DNA of 31,279 nucleotides from Chloroflexi bacterium UBA4736 (lineage in GTDB: Bacteria; Chloroflexota; Dormibacteria; Dormibacterales; Dormibacteraceae), in the NCBI GenBank assembly GCA_002404015.1, contig DHIW01000047.1:6685-37963 (forward strand), written 5' to 3'. Shown here one piece after another: positions 16,089-24,184 of the stretch. The notes under the pieces were generated by a model. It was not told the origin of the DNA. It saw only the letters and a list, made by a program, of their open reading frames with translations, and did not search any database. The position numbers and the translations under genes were made by a program. Numbering within the stretch: the first letter of the stretch is position 1; each line of letters opens with the position of its first letter.

Positions 16089-17711
16089 TCAGTCTCCCGA
16101 CTGCCAGCGCTCGAGGGCGCGCACGCCCACCAGCAGCATGGCCCCTACCAGCACCGCGCCGGCCGCCAGGAGTAGGACGCCGACGCCCACCAGGACCGGC
16201 GCCCAGGCGCCCAGCCCGGACGCCGAGGTGAGGGCCAGGACCGCGCCGTAGGTCAGGCCGGCGAACATGGCCAGCGCCACCGCTCCGCCGCAGCCGGCCC
16301 CCAGCCCGACTCCGCGGCGCGGATTCTCGGCCTCGAAGTTGGGCTGCAGGGAGCCTGCCGCGACCGTGATCGCAGACGCGCCGCCGGCCAGCCAGGCGGC
16401 GATCAGAAGGATCTCGAGCAGCTCCACCGGCGGCGACCCTTTGATCAACCCGAGGGCCAGCGCGGCCCCGAGCGTGGTCACGAGCAGCGTCGAGGTCCCG
16501 AAAACCAGCTTGGCCAGCAGCAGGCGACGCATCGGCAGCCCCGCCAGCGACAGCAGCAGCATGCCCCGGCCCTCGCCGCCCACCGCCGGGAGGCCCACCG
16601 CCATCCCGACGAAGAAGGGGATGAAACCGAGCGGCAGGATCACCGGCCAGAGGCCGCCGCCGCCCAATCGCCGGGAGTTGACCAACGTGTAGGCCACGGC
16701 CATGGCCAGCGCCGGCAGCGTGCCCGCCAGTCGCTTGAAGTCGCGGCGCAGCGAGACGAAGTCCTTGGCCGCTATGGCCAGGACGGGGCGCGGCGGTGCC
16801 GGCGCCGTGGCGACCCGTCTCCAGGTCCGCGCCCGCCGCCGCCGCGGGGTTGCGCCCGACTCGCCAAAGACGCCGATCCCGAGCACGAACGTGTGCTGGT
16901 AGAGCAGCCAACCGGCAGCCACCGCTGTCGCCGCCATGGCCACGGTCAGGGCCATCCAGGGCGCCGCCGCCAGCGGCCCGCCGGAGGCCCAGCCGGCCAG
17001 GGTTTCGGCCGGCCACGAAGTCGGCAGCCAGCGCAGCCGTTCACCGATCGCGAGCGCCTGCCGGACAGCGACCATGGGGTCGCGGCCGGCGGTGCGCGGC
17101 CCGCTGTTGGTGAGCAGGAGCTGAAGGCCGTAGAAGCCGGCGGCGAAGAGCGCGATCAACAGGCTCGCGGCGTCGCGAGCGCGGCTGGCCGGGACGACCC
17201 GGAGCACGAAGGTCATGAGGCACAGCTCGAAGGCGACCACGGTGAGGGCGGTCAGCGCCACGGTCACGATGGCGAGCAGCCCGAAGAAAGGGTCCAGTCC
17301 GCGCGCCAGGCCGTAGCCGAACGCGCTGGCCAGCGGAAGCAGCCCCACGCCGGCCGCCGGCAGCGACGCCTGGACCAAGCGTGCCGCGAAGAGCTGGACG
17401 AGAGGCACGGGGGCCGCCGCGAAGAGCAGCAGCTGGCGGTCCGCGAAGAATGCGCCGATGATCCCGGGCAGACCGAAGACGAACATCAGGAGGGCGGTCG
17501 CCGAAAAACCCAGCGCGAAGGTGGCGCTCGGCTCGAGTGAGAGCTTGGCCAGGATCACTCCCAAGGCGAAGGCGCCGGCGGCCAGTGGCACCCCTCCGAT
17601 GACGGCCGCAACCGTGATCCCGATCGCAGAGGAACGACCGCGCTTGGTGCGGCGCAGCCAGTTCCAGCCGTTGCGGAGCTCGGCGCTCAGGATCAGGCCG
17701 GCGTAGGTCAC
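16089..17711 (-). CDS. ABC-2-type exporter permease
   Basis: Polytopic inner-membrane protein of 540 residues with about a dozen hydrophobic segments in two halves, split by a basic cytoplasmic stretch at about 283-320 (PRRRRARTWRR). This is the permease partner of the ATPase encoded just upstream. The size suggests a fused two-half permease, like the large ABC-2 permeases of uncharacterised exporters. The start is GTG at 17711, 5 nt behind the ATPase stop, so the genes are almost certainly cotranscribed and perhaps coupled. The exported substrate is not evident from the neighbours. Confidence 0.88.
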   Translation of the reverse strand: MTYAGLILSAELRNGWNWLRRTKRGRSSAIGITVAAVIGGVPLAAGAFALGVILAKLSLEPSATFALGFSATALLMFVFGLPGIIGAFFADRQLLLFAAAPVPLVQLFAARLVQASLPAAGVGLLPLASAFGYGLARGLDPFFGLLAIVTVALTALTVVAFELCLMTFVLRVVPASRARDAASLLIALFAAGFYGLQLLLTNSGPRTAGRDPMVAVRQALAIGERLRWLPTSWPAETLAGWASGGPLAAAPWMALTVAMAATAVAAGWLLYQHTFVLGIGVFGESGATPRRRRARTWRRVATAPAPPRPVLAIAAKDFVSLRRDFKRLAGTLPALAMAVAYTLVNSRRLGGGGLWPVILPLGFIPFFVGMAVGLPAVGGEGRGMLLLSLAGLPMRRLLLAKLVFGTSTLLVTTLGAALALGLIKGSPPVELLEILLIAAWLAGGASAITVAAGSLQPNFEAENPRRGVGLGAGCGGAVALAMFAGLTYGAVLALTSASGLGAWAPVLVGVGVLLLAAGAVLVGAMLLVGVRALERWQSGD

Positions 17712-17716
17712 GCCGA

Positions 17717-18496
17717 TCAGGACCCCAGCAGGTGCTCGATCAGGCCGCGGCTCTCGGCGCCGCCGGTGAGCTGCAGGAACAGCTCCTCGAGCGTGGCGTC
17801 CTCCGCGCCGGCGCCCGCCCGCAGCTCGGCGAGCGTTCCGACGGCCACCACTCGGCCACGGTTCATGATGGCCACCCGGTCGCAGAGGGCCTGCGCGATC
17901 TCCAGGATGTGCGTTGAGATCAATACGGTGCGCCCGCGCGCCGACAGCTCCTGGAGCAGGTCCTTGACGCGGCGGGCGGCACGCGGGTCTAGGCCGTTGG
18001 TCGGTTCGTCGAGCAGCATGACCTGGGGATCGTGCACGAAGACCGAGGCAAGCCCGATCTTCTGGCGCGTGCCGTGGCTGTAGGAGCTGATCAGGTCATC
18101 GACTTTGTCAGCAAAGTCCAGCATGTCCAGCAGGCGGCTGATCGCCCGCTCGCGGGCGGTGCCGCGCTCCACACCGTAGAGGTCGGCCACCAGGTGCAGG
18201 AACTCGCGCCCCGTCAGGTGGGGGTAGACGATGGGCTCTTCGTCCAGATAGCCGATACAGGCCTTGGCGGCTGCCCGCTCCCGCACCAGGTCGTGCCCGG
18301 CGATGCGAACCTCCCCGCGGGTCGGCGTCAGCAGCCCACAAAGCATGCGCAGGGTGCTCGTCTTGCCGGCGCCATTGGGACCCAGCAGTCCGAACACCTC
18401 GCCCGGACCGGCGGCCAGGTCGACCCCGGCGACCGCCAGGGTGGCGCCGAAGTATTTCACGAGGCCCCGGGCGTCGAGATCCGGCCGGGTATTCAT
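17717..18496 (-). CDS. ABC transporter ATP-binding protein of an ABC-2 exporter
   Basis: Cytoplasmic ATPase that powers the permease encoded next to it. From the ATG at 18496 (259 residues) the motifs are Walker A LLGPNGAGKTS (Gly39 to Ser47), signature YSHGTRQKIGLA in place of LSGGQ, as is usual in the CcmA/NatA-like exporter branch, Walker B VMLLDEPTNGLD, and H-loop ISTHILE. The frame extends 24 codons further upstream, but those residues precede the family N-terminus (LDARGLVKYFG) and lack family features. No clear Shine-Dalgarno sequence is visible at 18496, so a leaderless or alternative start remains possible. Confidence 0.93.
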   Translation of the reverse strand: MNTRPDLDARGLVKYFGATLAVAGVDLAAGPGEVFGLLGPNGAGKTSTLRMLCGLLTPTRGEVRIAGHDLVRERAAAKACIGYLDEEPIVYPHLTGREFLHLVADLYGVERGTARERAISRLLDMLDFADKVDDLISSYSHGTRQKIGLASVFVHDPQVMLLDEPTNGLDPRAARRVKDLLQELSARGRTVLISTHILEIAQALCDRVAIMNRGRVVAVGTLAELRAGAGAEDATLEELFLQLTGGAESRGLIEHLLGS

Positions 18497-18754
18497 CAGG
18501 CCGTGATGATGGACGCTGTCGCGGACTTTGGCGCCTGCCTTCGCGCGCGGAGGTACCCGCCAATACACCGCGCGGCTGACGCCAAACGCGCGGAATGCAT
18601 GGCTCGCAAGGGCACGATCGGCGCCAGACGTGCGGAAACCGTGCGGCCTTCACGGTCAACTCCACCCGAACATCCGGGACTGCGCTCCCTTGTGCCCGGG
18701 CTCGGAGGCATTCGACGCTGGCTCGAGCACTTCAATCGAGCAAGGAGCAAAGTC

Positions 18755-19456
18755 ATGAACGAAGTCCGAGACATTCGGCGATTTCGAAGGTTGGCGACCG
18801 GGGCCGCGATGATCGCCACCGCACCGGTTGTGATGGCCTCAGTTGCGATCAAGCCAGCCGATGACGGCAGCGCGGGGGTGGTGCTGGCAAATCTGGCATC
18901 TCACGCCTCCGCCCTGGAGGCGAGTCTGATGCTCGGCCTGGTCGCGATCGCCCTGCTCATCCCTGCCACTTTGGGCTTGATGCGGGTTGCTCAGCAGGGG
19001 TCGCCTAAGCTCGCCCTCATCGGCGGCGGTCTGACCCTGCTGGGGTGGGTCGCCTTCATGGGCATGCAGGCGCTGGGCGCGGTCATCCTTGTGATGGCGG
19101 GGTCGCACGATCGCGCCGCCATGACCAATCTCTACGACCAGATCGGCAACTCGAACGTGATCACCGTGATCCAGATGGGCTTCATCCTCGGCCACGTGGC
19201 GGGCATCGCCGTCCTGGGCGTCGCTGTCGCGCGCTCTGGGGTGACGCCGATCTGGATTGGCATCGCTCTCGCGGTCTCCGGTCCGCTCCACTTCGTGGCG
19301 CACGGCATCGACATTCGAGCTCTCGACCTGGCGGCATTCGCACTGCTGGCGCTCGGCTACGCCGCCGGCGGCGTGATCCTGCTTCGGATGAAGAGCGACA
19401 GCTCGGAGAACGTCCCTGCCCAGACGCGGATAGTGGCGCCCGTCCCGGCCATCTGA
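18755..19456 (+). CDS. Multi-pass membrane protein of unknown function
   Basis: Unrecognised membrane protein of 233 residues with about six hydrophobic segments (around 13-28, 46-68, 84-112, 132-158, 164-180 and 187-205). The ATG at 18755 is firm: AAGGAG lies 7 nt before it. The frame is open far upstream, but that part is the antisense of the ABC ATPase gene and not coding. Its TGA is followed at once by an in-frame TTG belonging to the sensor kinase frame, so the two are probably one transcript. It may be an accessory membrane component of the signalling pair behind it; that is inference. Confidence 0.75.
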   Translation: MNEVRDIRRFRRLATGAAMIATAPVVMASVAIKPADDGSAGVVLANLASHASALEASLMLGLVAIALLIPATLGLMRVAQQGSPKLALIGGGLTLLGWVAFMGMQALGAVILVMAGSHDRAAMTNLYDQIGNSNVITVIQMGFILGHVAGIAVLGVAVARSGVTPIWIGIALAVSGPLHFVAHGIDIRALDLAAFALLALGYAAGGVILLRMKSDSSENVPAQTRIVAPVPAI

Positions 19457-19483
19457 TTGCCGAAGCGCACACTTACGCTCGCA

Positions 19484-21505
19484 ATGCGCGCCAGGAATGG
19501 GAGCCAAATCGTCGCGTGGCTCCCGCTCGGCGCGGCGGTGGTTCTTCTACTGGCCGGTGAGATCCTGGCGTGGGGGATCAACGGAGTCCGTACGCAGCGC
19601 GACGACTTTTTCTATCTTCTCGGTCCGGCCTTTCTGATCCTCCCCGCGGTGGGCGGTTTGATCGTCAGCCGGCGCAGGGCTGGGATTCTGGGCTGGATCT
19701 TCTGCGCTGGCGGTCTTGCCTTCGCGGTCTTCGCCGTCTCCAACGCTTACGGCGAGGGTTGGCTTGCCGGACGGCGCTGGCCGGGAGGACTTCTCGCCAT
19801 GTGGCTGTCGAGCTGGATCTGGGTGCTCGCGGCGCCCCTTCTCGGGACACTCGGGGTCCTGCTGTTCCCTGACGGTCGCCTGCCGTCGGCGAGATGGAGG
19901 GTGGTCTACGTGCTGGCGGTGGTCATGCTCGCCGGGCTGTGCCTGCGGCTCATGTTCGCCCCTGGGGGCCTCGACCACGCCGCGAGCATCGCCAACCCGT
20001 TCGCCGCTCCGGGGGCACTCGGGGACGCCATCGCGTGGCTTGATCTGACTTTCCTGCTCCTGCCGATCACAACGGTTCTCGCAGCTTTGGCGCTGATCCT
20101 GCGCACGCGGCGGGCGCCCGCGACGGAGCGCGTACAGCTCCAAGGTCCCGCACTGGGCGGCGCGCTCATCGCGACGTCGTTCGTCATCTGCACGATCGCG
20201 GGGGTGGCCGGCAACGACAGTGCGGTGGCCATCGGCCCCGAGATCGGGGCGGTCGCCGCCATCAGCGTCGCGCTCCTGGTTTCGATCGCCCGCCACCGAC
20301 TCTGGGACACCCCGCGGATTGTCAACCGCGCGGTCGTCTACGGTCTCCTCGCTGTCTCCGTCGTGGTGGTCTACGTGCTCGCAGTCGCAGCGCTTGGCAC
20401 TATCGTGTCGGGCCGGGTTCCGGCAATCATTGCGACGGCGCTGGCCGCCCTCGCCGCGCTTCCGCTCCATTCCCGGCTCCAGCGCGGGGTCAACCGGCTC
20501 ATGTACGGTGACCGCGACGAGCCCTACCGAGCGCTGACGCGCCTCGGGGACCGGCTGGCAGCCAGCCTCGATTCCGAAGAGGTTCCCCATCAGATCGCCC
20601 GAACCGTCGCCGAAGCCCTCCGACTGCCGTACGTGGAGGTGCAGCTGGGTGCTGGTCTGGCAGCTCTCACCGCTCACACCGGGCGGGCCGGCCGGGGCGA
20701 CACGGTCGAGCTGCCGCTGGTTTCGCAGGGCGAGGAAGTCGGGCGGCTCCTGCTCGAGACGCGCGGACCGGGCGAGGCGCTGTCGCCGTCCGACCGGCGC
20801 CTGCTCGACAACCTGGCGCGCCAGGTCGCGGTGGCGGCCCGCGGGGTTGCCCTCGCCGGCGACCTTCGGCGCTCCCGCGAGCGCGTGGTAAGCGCTGCAC
20901 AGGAGGAGCGGCGGCGGATGCACCGCGACCTCCACGACGGGCTCGGGCCGACCTTGGCGGCGATCGCGCTCGGGCTGGACCGCGCCCGCCGGCAGGTCGG
21001 CGCCGACCCGACGTCGGCAAAACAGACCCTCGCGGAGATCCGTGCGCAGACCCTGGAGGCAATCGACTCGGTCAGGCAGCTTTCGTATGACCTACGACCA
21101 GCGGTCCTCGATCAGTTCGGCCTCGTGGGCGCCCTGCGCGAGCAGACCGAGCGTCTCAACTCCGGTGAGCCTGGCAGCACTCGTTTTCAGTTCGATAGCC
21201 CGGACAGCGTGGAATCTCTATCAGCAGCGGTCGAGGTGGCTGTCTACCGCATAGCCTCCGAGGCAATCACGAATGTCGTGCGTCATGCTCAAGCTGAGCG
21301 CTGCCGCGTCCGGCTCACAGTGAACGGCGTGCTCGAGCTTGAGGTGCACGACAATGGGCGCGGACTTCCCGAGCCGTATCGCGCCGGTGTCGGCCTGGCT
21401 TCGATGCGAGATCGTGCGGCCGAGGTCGGGGGCTACTTCGAGGTCGCGGGTGGGGTGCCGCGCGGCACCCTCGTGCTCGCCTCGTTTCCGCTGGTTGGGG
21501 CATGA
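19484..21505 (+). CDS. NarL-type sensor histidine kinase with multi-span membrane sensor
   Basis: Membrane histidine kinase. Residue numbers here count from an in-frame TTG at 19457; the ATG at 19484 (residue 10) is preferred as start, but neither has a Shine-Dalgarno sequence. About eight hydrophobic segments occupy 20-335, including LFPDGRLPSARWR (136-148), a motif seen in many actinobacterial kinases of this type. A GAF-like region follows (about 355-465). The HisKA_3 domain carries the phospho-acceptor His493 in HRDLHDGLGPTLA, and the ATPase domain shows the N-box EAITNVVRHAQ and DNGRGLP with GVGLASMRDRA. The stop overlaps the response regulator start (ATGA), the usual layout of a cognate pair. 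The signal sensed is unknown. Confidence 0.92.
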   Translation: MRARNGSQIVAWLPLGAAVVLLLAGEILAWGINGVRTQRDDFFYLLGPAFLILPAVGGLIVSRRRAGILGWIFCAGGLAFAVFAVSNAYGEGWLAGRRWPGGLLAMWLSSWIWVLAAPLLGTLGVLLFPDGRLPSARWRVVYVLAVVMLAGLCLRLMFAPGGLDHAASIANPFAAPGALGDAIAWLDLTFLLLPITTVLAALALILRTRRAPATERVQLQGPALGGALIATSFVICTIAGVAGNDSAVAIGPEIGAVAAISVALLVSIARHRLWDTPRIVNRAVVYGLLAVSVVVVYVLAVAALGTIVSGRVPAIIATALAALAALPLHSRLQRGVNRLMYGDRDEPYRALTRLGDRLAASLDSEEVPHQIARTVAEALRLPYVEVQLGAGLAALTAHTGRAGRGDTVELPLVSQGEEVGRLLLETRGPGEALSPSDRRLLDNLARQVAVAARGVALAGDLRRSRERVVSAAQEERRRMHRDLHDGLGPTLAAIALGLDRARRQVGADPTSAKQTLAEIRAQTLEAIDSVRQLSYDLRPAVLDQFGLVGALREQTERLNSGEPGSTRFQFDSPDSVESLSAAVEVAVYRIASEAITNVVRHAQAERCRVRLTVNGVLELEVHDNGRGLPEPYRAGVGLASMRDRAAEVGGYFEVAGGVPRGTLVLASFPLVGA

Positions 21506-22164
21506 GCGGTGCTCTGATCCGCGTTCTGCTGGCGGACGATCACCCGATGTTTCGCAATGGGCTGGCCGCGGCGCTGGCCAAGGATGTCGCCGTCGTCGGG
21601 GTGGTCGCCACCGGTGAGCAGGCGGTTAGTCAGAGCGCCTCGCTGCTCCCCGACGTGGTCCTCATGGACCTTCGGATGCCGGCCGTCAACGGGATCGAGG
21701 CGACTCGCCAGATCGTCGCGGCGAATCCCCGGATCGCGATCCTGGTCTTGACGATGTTCGACGACGACGACTCGGTCTTCGCGGCCATGCGCGCCGGCGC
21801 GCGCGGCTACCTTCTGAAGGAATCCGACGAGGAGGAGATTCTCCGGGCCATCCAGACGGTCCACGCCGGCGGCGCCGTTTTCGGTGCCGCCGTGGCACGG
21901 CGGATGGTCAGCTTCTTCAGCGTGACGCGGGATGGGCTCGCCTCCGCATTTCCGAGCCTGACCGTACGCGAGCGCGAGGTCCTCGAGCTGATAGCGCGCG
22001 GGCGGTCCAACGACGAGATCGCCCAGCATCTGTCGCTGAGCGAGAAGACCGTGCGCAACAACATCTCGAACATCTTCGCCAAGCTGCAGGTCGCTGATCG
22101 CTCGCAGGCCATTGTCCGCGCCAGAGAGGCGGGAGTCGGCACGGACACCACCCTGCGGAGCTAG
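21502..22164 (+). CDS. NarL/LuxR-family response regulator
   Basis: Cognate transcription factor of the kinase before it; the genes overlap by 4 nt. The receiver domain starts IRVLLADDHPMFRNG, with phospho-acceptor Asp56 (VLMDLRMP) and Lys104 (YLLKESDEEE). The C-terminal LuxR HTH is complete: LTVREREVLELIARGRSNDE, IAQHLSLSEKTVRNNISNIF and KLQVADRSQAIV. Length 220 residues is normal. No matching tandem operator sites were recognised in the neighbouring gaps, so its targets cannot be named. Confidence 0.95.
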   Translation: MSGALIRVLLADDHPMFRNGLAAALAKDVAVVGVVATGEQAVSQSASLLPDVVLMDLRMPAVNGIEATRQIVAANPRIAILVLTMFDDDDSVFAAMRAGARGYLLKESDEEEILRAIQTVHAGGAVFGAAVARRMVSFFSVTRDGLASAFPSLTVREREVLELIARGRSNDEIAQHLSLSEKTVRNNISNIFAKLQVADRSQAIVRAREAGVGTDTTLRS

Positions 22165-22270
22165 TCGGCTGGATCGAGATCGGCGGGTAGCGGGTGATGC
22201 GCAATCAACTCACCAAAAGACATTGATGGGTGCGAAGATCAAGACGTCGGGGTACCAAGGAGGTTCGACG

Positions 22271-22480
22271 ATGGCAGACGGCAGCGCCGGAGATCGCGTA
22301 AGTGTCGAGTCGGAGCGGGTAGGTCAGTCGGCCCGCGAGGGCGAGATCCTGGAGGTGCTCGGTAGCGAGGCGGTCCTCCACTACCGAGTGCGGTGGGACA
22401 ACGGCCACGAGACCACCTTCTTCCCAAGCGCGGGCAGCTTGAGGATTATCCGAAGGGCGGCCAGAACCCGGTCAAAATAG
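22271..22480 (+). CDS. DUF1918 family small protein
   Basis: Small cytoplasmic protein of 69 residues. The core GDRVSVESERVGQSAREGEI, LEVLGSEAVLHYRVRWDNGH and ETTFFPSAGSLRI matches DUF1918, a small beta-rich domain common in Actinomycetota with no proven role. The frame is open further upstream, but the ATG at 22271 has AAGGAGG 7 nt before it and opens directly into the domain. A basic tail (RRAARTRSK) follows. It lies 106 nt behind the response regulator and may be cotranscribed or a target of it. Confidence 0.88.
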   Translation: MADGSAGDRVSVESERVGQSAREGEILEVLGSEAVLHYRVRWDNGHETTFFPSAGSLRIIRRAARTRSK

Positions 22481-22641
22481 CCCGTTCGGAGAAGGCCAAG
22501 GTCGCTTCCGGATAACCTTTGCGAACTCGCGGTTCGGGGCGGCCGCCGCGCGCCTCACGCCTGCTCCGGACCAATTCGCGAGCTCCACTTCCCCCGGACC
22601 TGGCCGCGCGCGACCCGGTATTGATAGAGTTGGCGCTCGAT

Positions 22642-23266
22642 ATGCCGCGAGCCGCCACCATCGCCGGCGTTGGCGCTCTCACCTTCAGCGTGCTGTTTCT
22701 TACCGCCTGGATCCTGGTGAACAGCCCTGGAGGCGGCTATGCGGAATCCAACGTGACCCAGTACCTTGCAGCGGGCCACTTTCCGGTCGTGCTGCTGGCG
22801 CTTTGCCTGGGTCTGCTGAGTGTCGTCGGGCTGCTGTGCTTGCTCAGCTACCTTCGCGAGCTGATGAGGACAGGCGCTGACGAGCAGCAAATTGGGAACG
22901 TCTTCTGGGGCACCGCTGTGGCTTCGGCCGCGTGCTTCGCCGTCGGCTGGGGCTTTGTCGCGGGGCAACCGGTCGCTCACGCGGAGGCCGGAAGCGTGCT
23001 CGCCGTTCCGCCGACAATCACGCACCTGATTTCAGAAACGGGGGGATCGGCGTTCCGGAGCGATGCTCCTGGGATTGGCTCTCGCGATTCTCTTTCTCAA
23101 GCCCGCAGCCTTGCCAACGTGGCTGCGATGGCTGACGTTGATCGCCGCGATCGCCGCCTTTGCCGGCTTGGCCTACTTCACCTTTATCGTGGTCCTGCTG
23201 TGGGGCGTGGTCGTCGGCTTGTGGCTGCTGATCGCCGACAGCAGGCGGCAGACGAGCATAGCCTAA
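22642..23266 (+). pseudogene. Membrane protein gene interrupted by a frameshift
   Basis: Two frames together read as one multi-pass membrane protein. From the ATG at 22642 the first frame gives segments at about residues 7-27, 44-67 and 88-106, then reaches TITHLISETGGSAFRS, after which it turns into charged nonsense. In the frame shifted by +1, coding resumes at SGAMLLGLALAILFLKPAAL with three more hydrophobic segments and ends at the TAA of 23264-23266. The join lies between about 23040 and 23062. A run of six G at 23040-23045 is the simplest place for a one-base insertion. It may be a decayed gene, a sequencing or assembly error, or programmed slippage. No family was recognised. Confidence 0.65.
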
Positions 23267-23341
23267 GGATTACGAGTCCCTTTGGCACGGCCAAACCGGC
23301 CCTCAGAGGTGGTTCCTGAAGCGTAAGCGTCGAATGACCTC

Positions 23342-23380
23342 TGGCGGGGTGTCGTGGATACATTTCGAACTTCCGGCCCA
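23342..23380 (+). repeat. Direct repeat copy 1 (cassette-like repeat)
   Basis: First of three same-orientation copies. It begins TGGCGGGGTGTCGTGGATAC and ends in TTCGAACT then GGCCCA; it is 39 bp long, with two substitutions in the centre and a 2-bp gap compared with copy 3. It lies 75 nt behind the frameshifted gene and runs straight into the antitoxin operator. Confidence 0.8.
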
Positions 23381-23407
23381 TTCGTAGTATCTGTGATACA
23401 TTCGTAG
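23380..23407 (+). promoter_or_regulatory. Operator-like site of the toxin-antitoxin module
   Basis: An inverted repeat GTATC-TGT-GATAC (23387-23399) is framed by two direct copies of ATTCGTAG (23380-23387 and 23400-23407), 20 bp apart start to start, about two helical turns. It ends 2 nt before the antitoxin ATG. Phd/VapB antitoxins bind such palindromes to repress their own operon. The same bases must hold the -10 region, so the transcript is probably leaderless or nearly so. Confidence 0.6.
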
Positions 23408-23409
23408 CC

Positions 23410-23652
23410 ATGAGTGATGTGTCGGCGCGCGATTTGCGAAACCACACGGCTGACGTTCTCCGTCGCGTCGAGGCCGGCGAGCGGCTTCGCGTCAATGTGA
23501 ACCGGCGACCGGTCGCGGAGCTGGTCCCGCTCGGACGCCCGGTCTGGAGCACCGGACCGGCGATGGAGCGCGTCGTGCGAGAGGCCTCCGCGGACGCCGG
23601 CCTGCTACATGACCTATCGGAGGTGCGACAGCAGACGGTCGAGGAAAGGTGA
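23410..23652 (+). CDS. vapB: Type II antitoxin, Phd/YefM family (VapB partner)
   Basis: Antitoxin of 80 residues. The N-terminal Phd/YefM DNA-binding domain is clear: MSDVSARDLRNHTADVLRRV, EAGERLRVNVNRRPVAELVP. The C-terminal tail (MERVVREASADAGLLHDLSE) is the acidic, flexible part expected to wrap the toxin. It overlaps the toxin gene by 4 nt (GTGA), which ties toxin translation to antitoxin translation. No Shine-Dalgarno sequence is visible; the operator-like palindrome sits just before the ATG. The gene lies between copies 1 and 2 of the direct repeat. Confidence 0.93.
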   Translation: MSDVSARDLRNHTADVLRRVEAGERLRVNVNRRPVAELVPLGRPVWSTGPAMERVVREASADAGLLHDLSEVRQQTVEER

Positions 23653-24038
23653 GCACACCGGCGATCCTGGACACCTCGATATTCGTGGCCATCGAGCAGA
23701 CTCGGCCACTCTCGCGTCCGTTGCCGGACCAGGTCGGCGTTTCGGTGGTCAGCCTGGCCGAGCTGGAACTGGGAGTGCTGATGGCAAAGGACGGCGAGTC
23801 CAGGGCAACGCGACTAGCAACACTCACACGAGTGCGGGAACAGACGGCCGGCCTGCCGGCGGACGAACGCGTCGCCTCAGCCTACGCACGCCTGGCGGCA
23901 GCCGAGCTGCAGGCGGGACGGAAACCTCGCGTCCACGACACCTGGATCGCGGCCACGGCCCTTGCACATGGAGGAGAGGTCTGGACCCAGGACAAAGACT
24001 TCACCAATTTTGGCGCCGTGAGAATCGTGCGGTTGTAG
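23649..24038 (+). CDS. vapC: Type II toxin, PIN-domain ribonuclease (VapC)
   Basis: PIN-domain endoribonuclease toxin of 129 residues, held inactive by the antitoxin encoded just before it. The acidic, metal-binding active-site residues are all visible: Asp8 (AILDTSIF), Glu38 (SLAELELG), Asp97 (VHDTWIAATAL) and Asp115 or Asp117 (TQDKDF). Its RNA target cannot be inferred. The start is GTG at 23649, overlapping the antitoxin TGA. The toxin looks intact and so does the antitoxin, so the module is probably functional. Repeat copy 2 begins 40 nt behind the stop. Confidence 0.94.
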   Translation: MSTPAILDTSIFVAIEQTRPLSRPLPDQVGVSVVSLAELELGVLMAKDGESRATRLATLTRVREQTAGLPADERVASAYARLAAAELQAGRKPRVHDTWIAATALAHGGEVWTQDKDFTNFGAVRIVRL

Positions 24039-24077
24039 CTGGACTGGGCACGACATCGCCCAGACGGCTGAATGCAA

Positions 24078-24118
24078 TGGCGGGGTGTCGTGGACACTTG
24101 TCGAACTTTGGTGGCTGA
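24078..24118 (+). repeat. Direct repeat copy 2 (cassette-like repeat)
   Basis: Forty-one bases starting TGGCGGGGTGTCGTGGACAC, then CTTG, TCGAACT and a tail ending GGCTGA. It matches copy 3 at 36 of 41 positions, with the first 22 bases identical. The core GTGTC-GTG-GACAC is an inverted repeat. It lies between vapC and the next membrane-protein gene. Confidence 0.85.
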
Positions 24119-24184
24119 GTCCGCCCGGTTGCCGCGACCGGCGCCCCTACACAGGCGCGTCGTCGATGGGCGAACATTCTCTTG

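Noticed and set aside
18032..18754. Upstream extension of the 18755 membrane protein frame
   Set aside because: It is antisense to the ABC ATPase and the Shine-Dalgarno sequence at 18742-18747 places the start at 18755.
23933..23942. CCACGACACC inside vapC, an inverted match to the core of the direct repeat
   Set aside because: It encodes the conserved VHDT stretch of the PIN domain, only about 12 nt match, and the flanks do not resemble the repeat.
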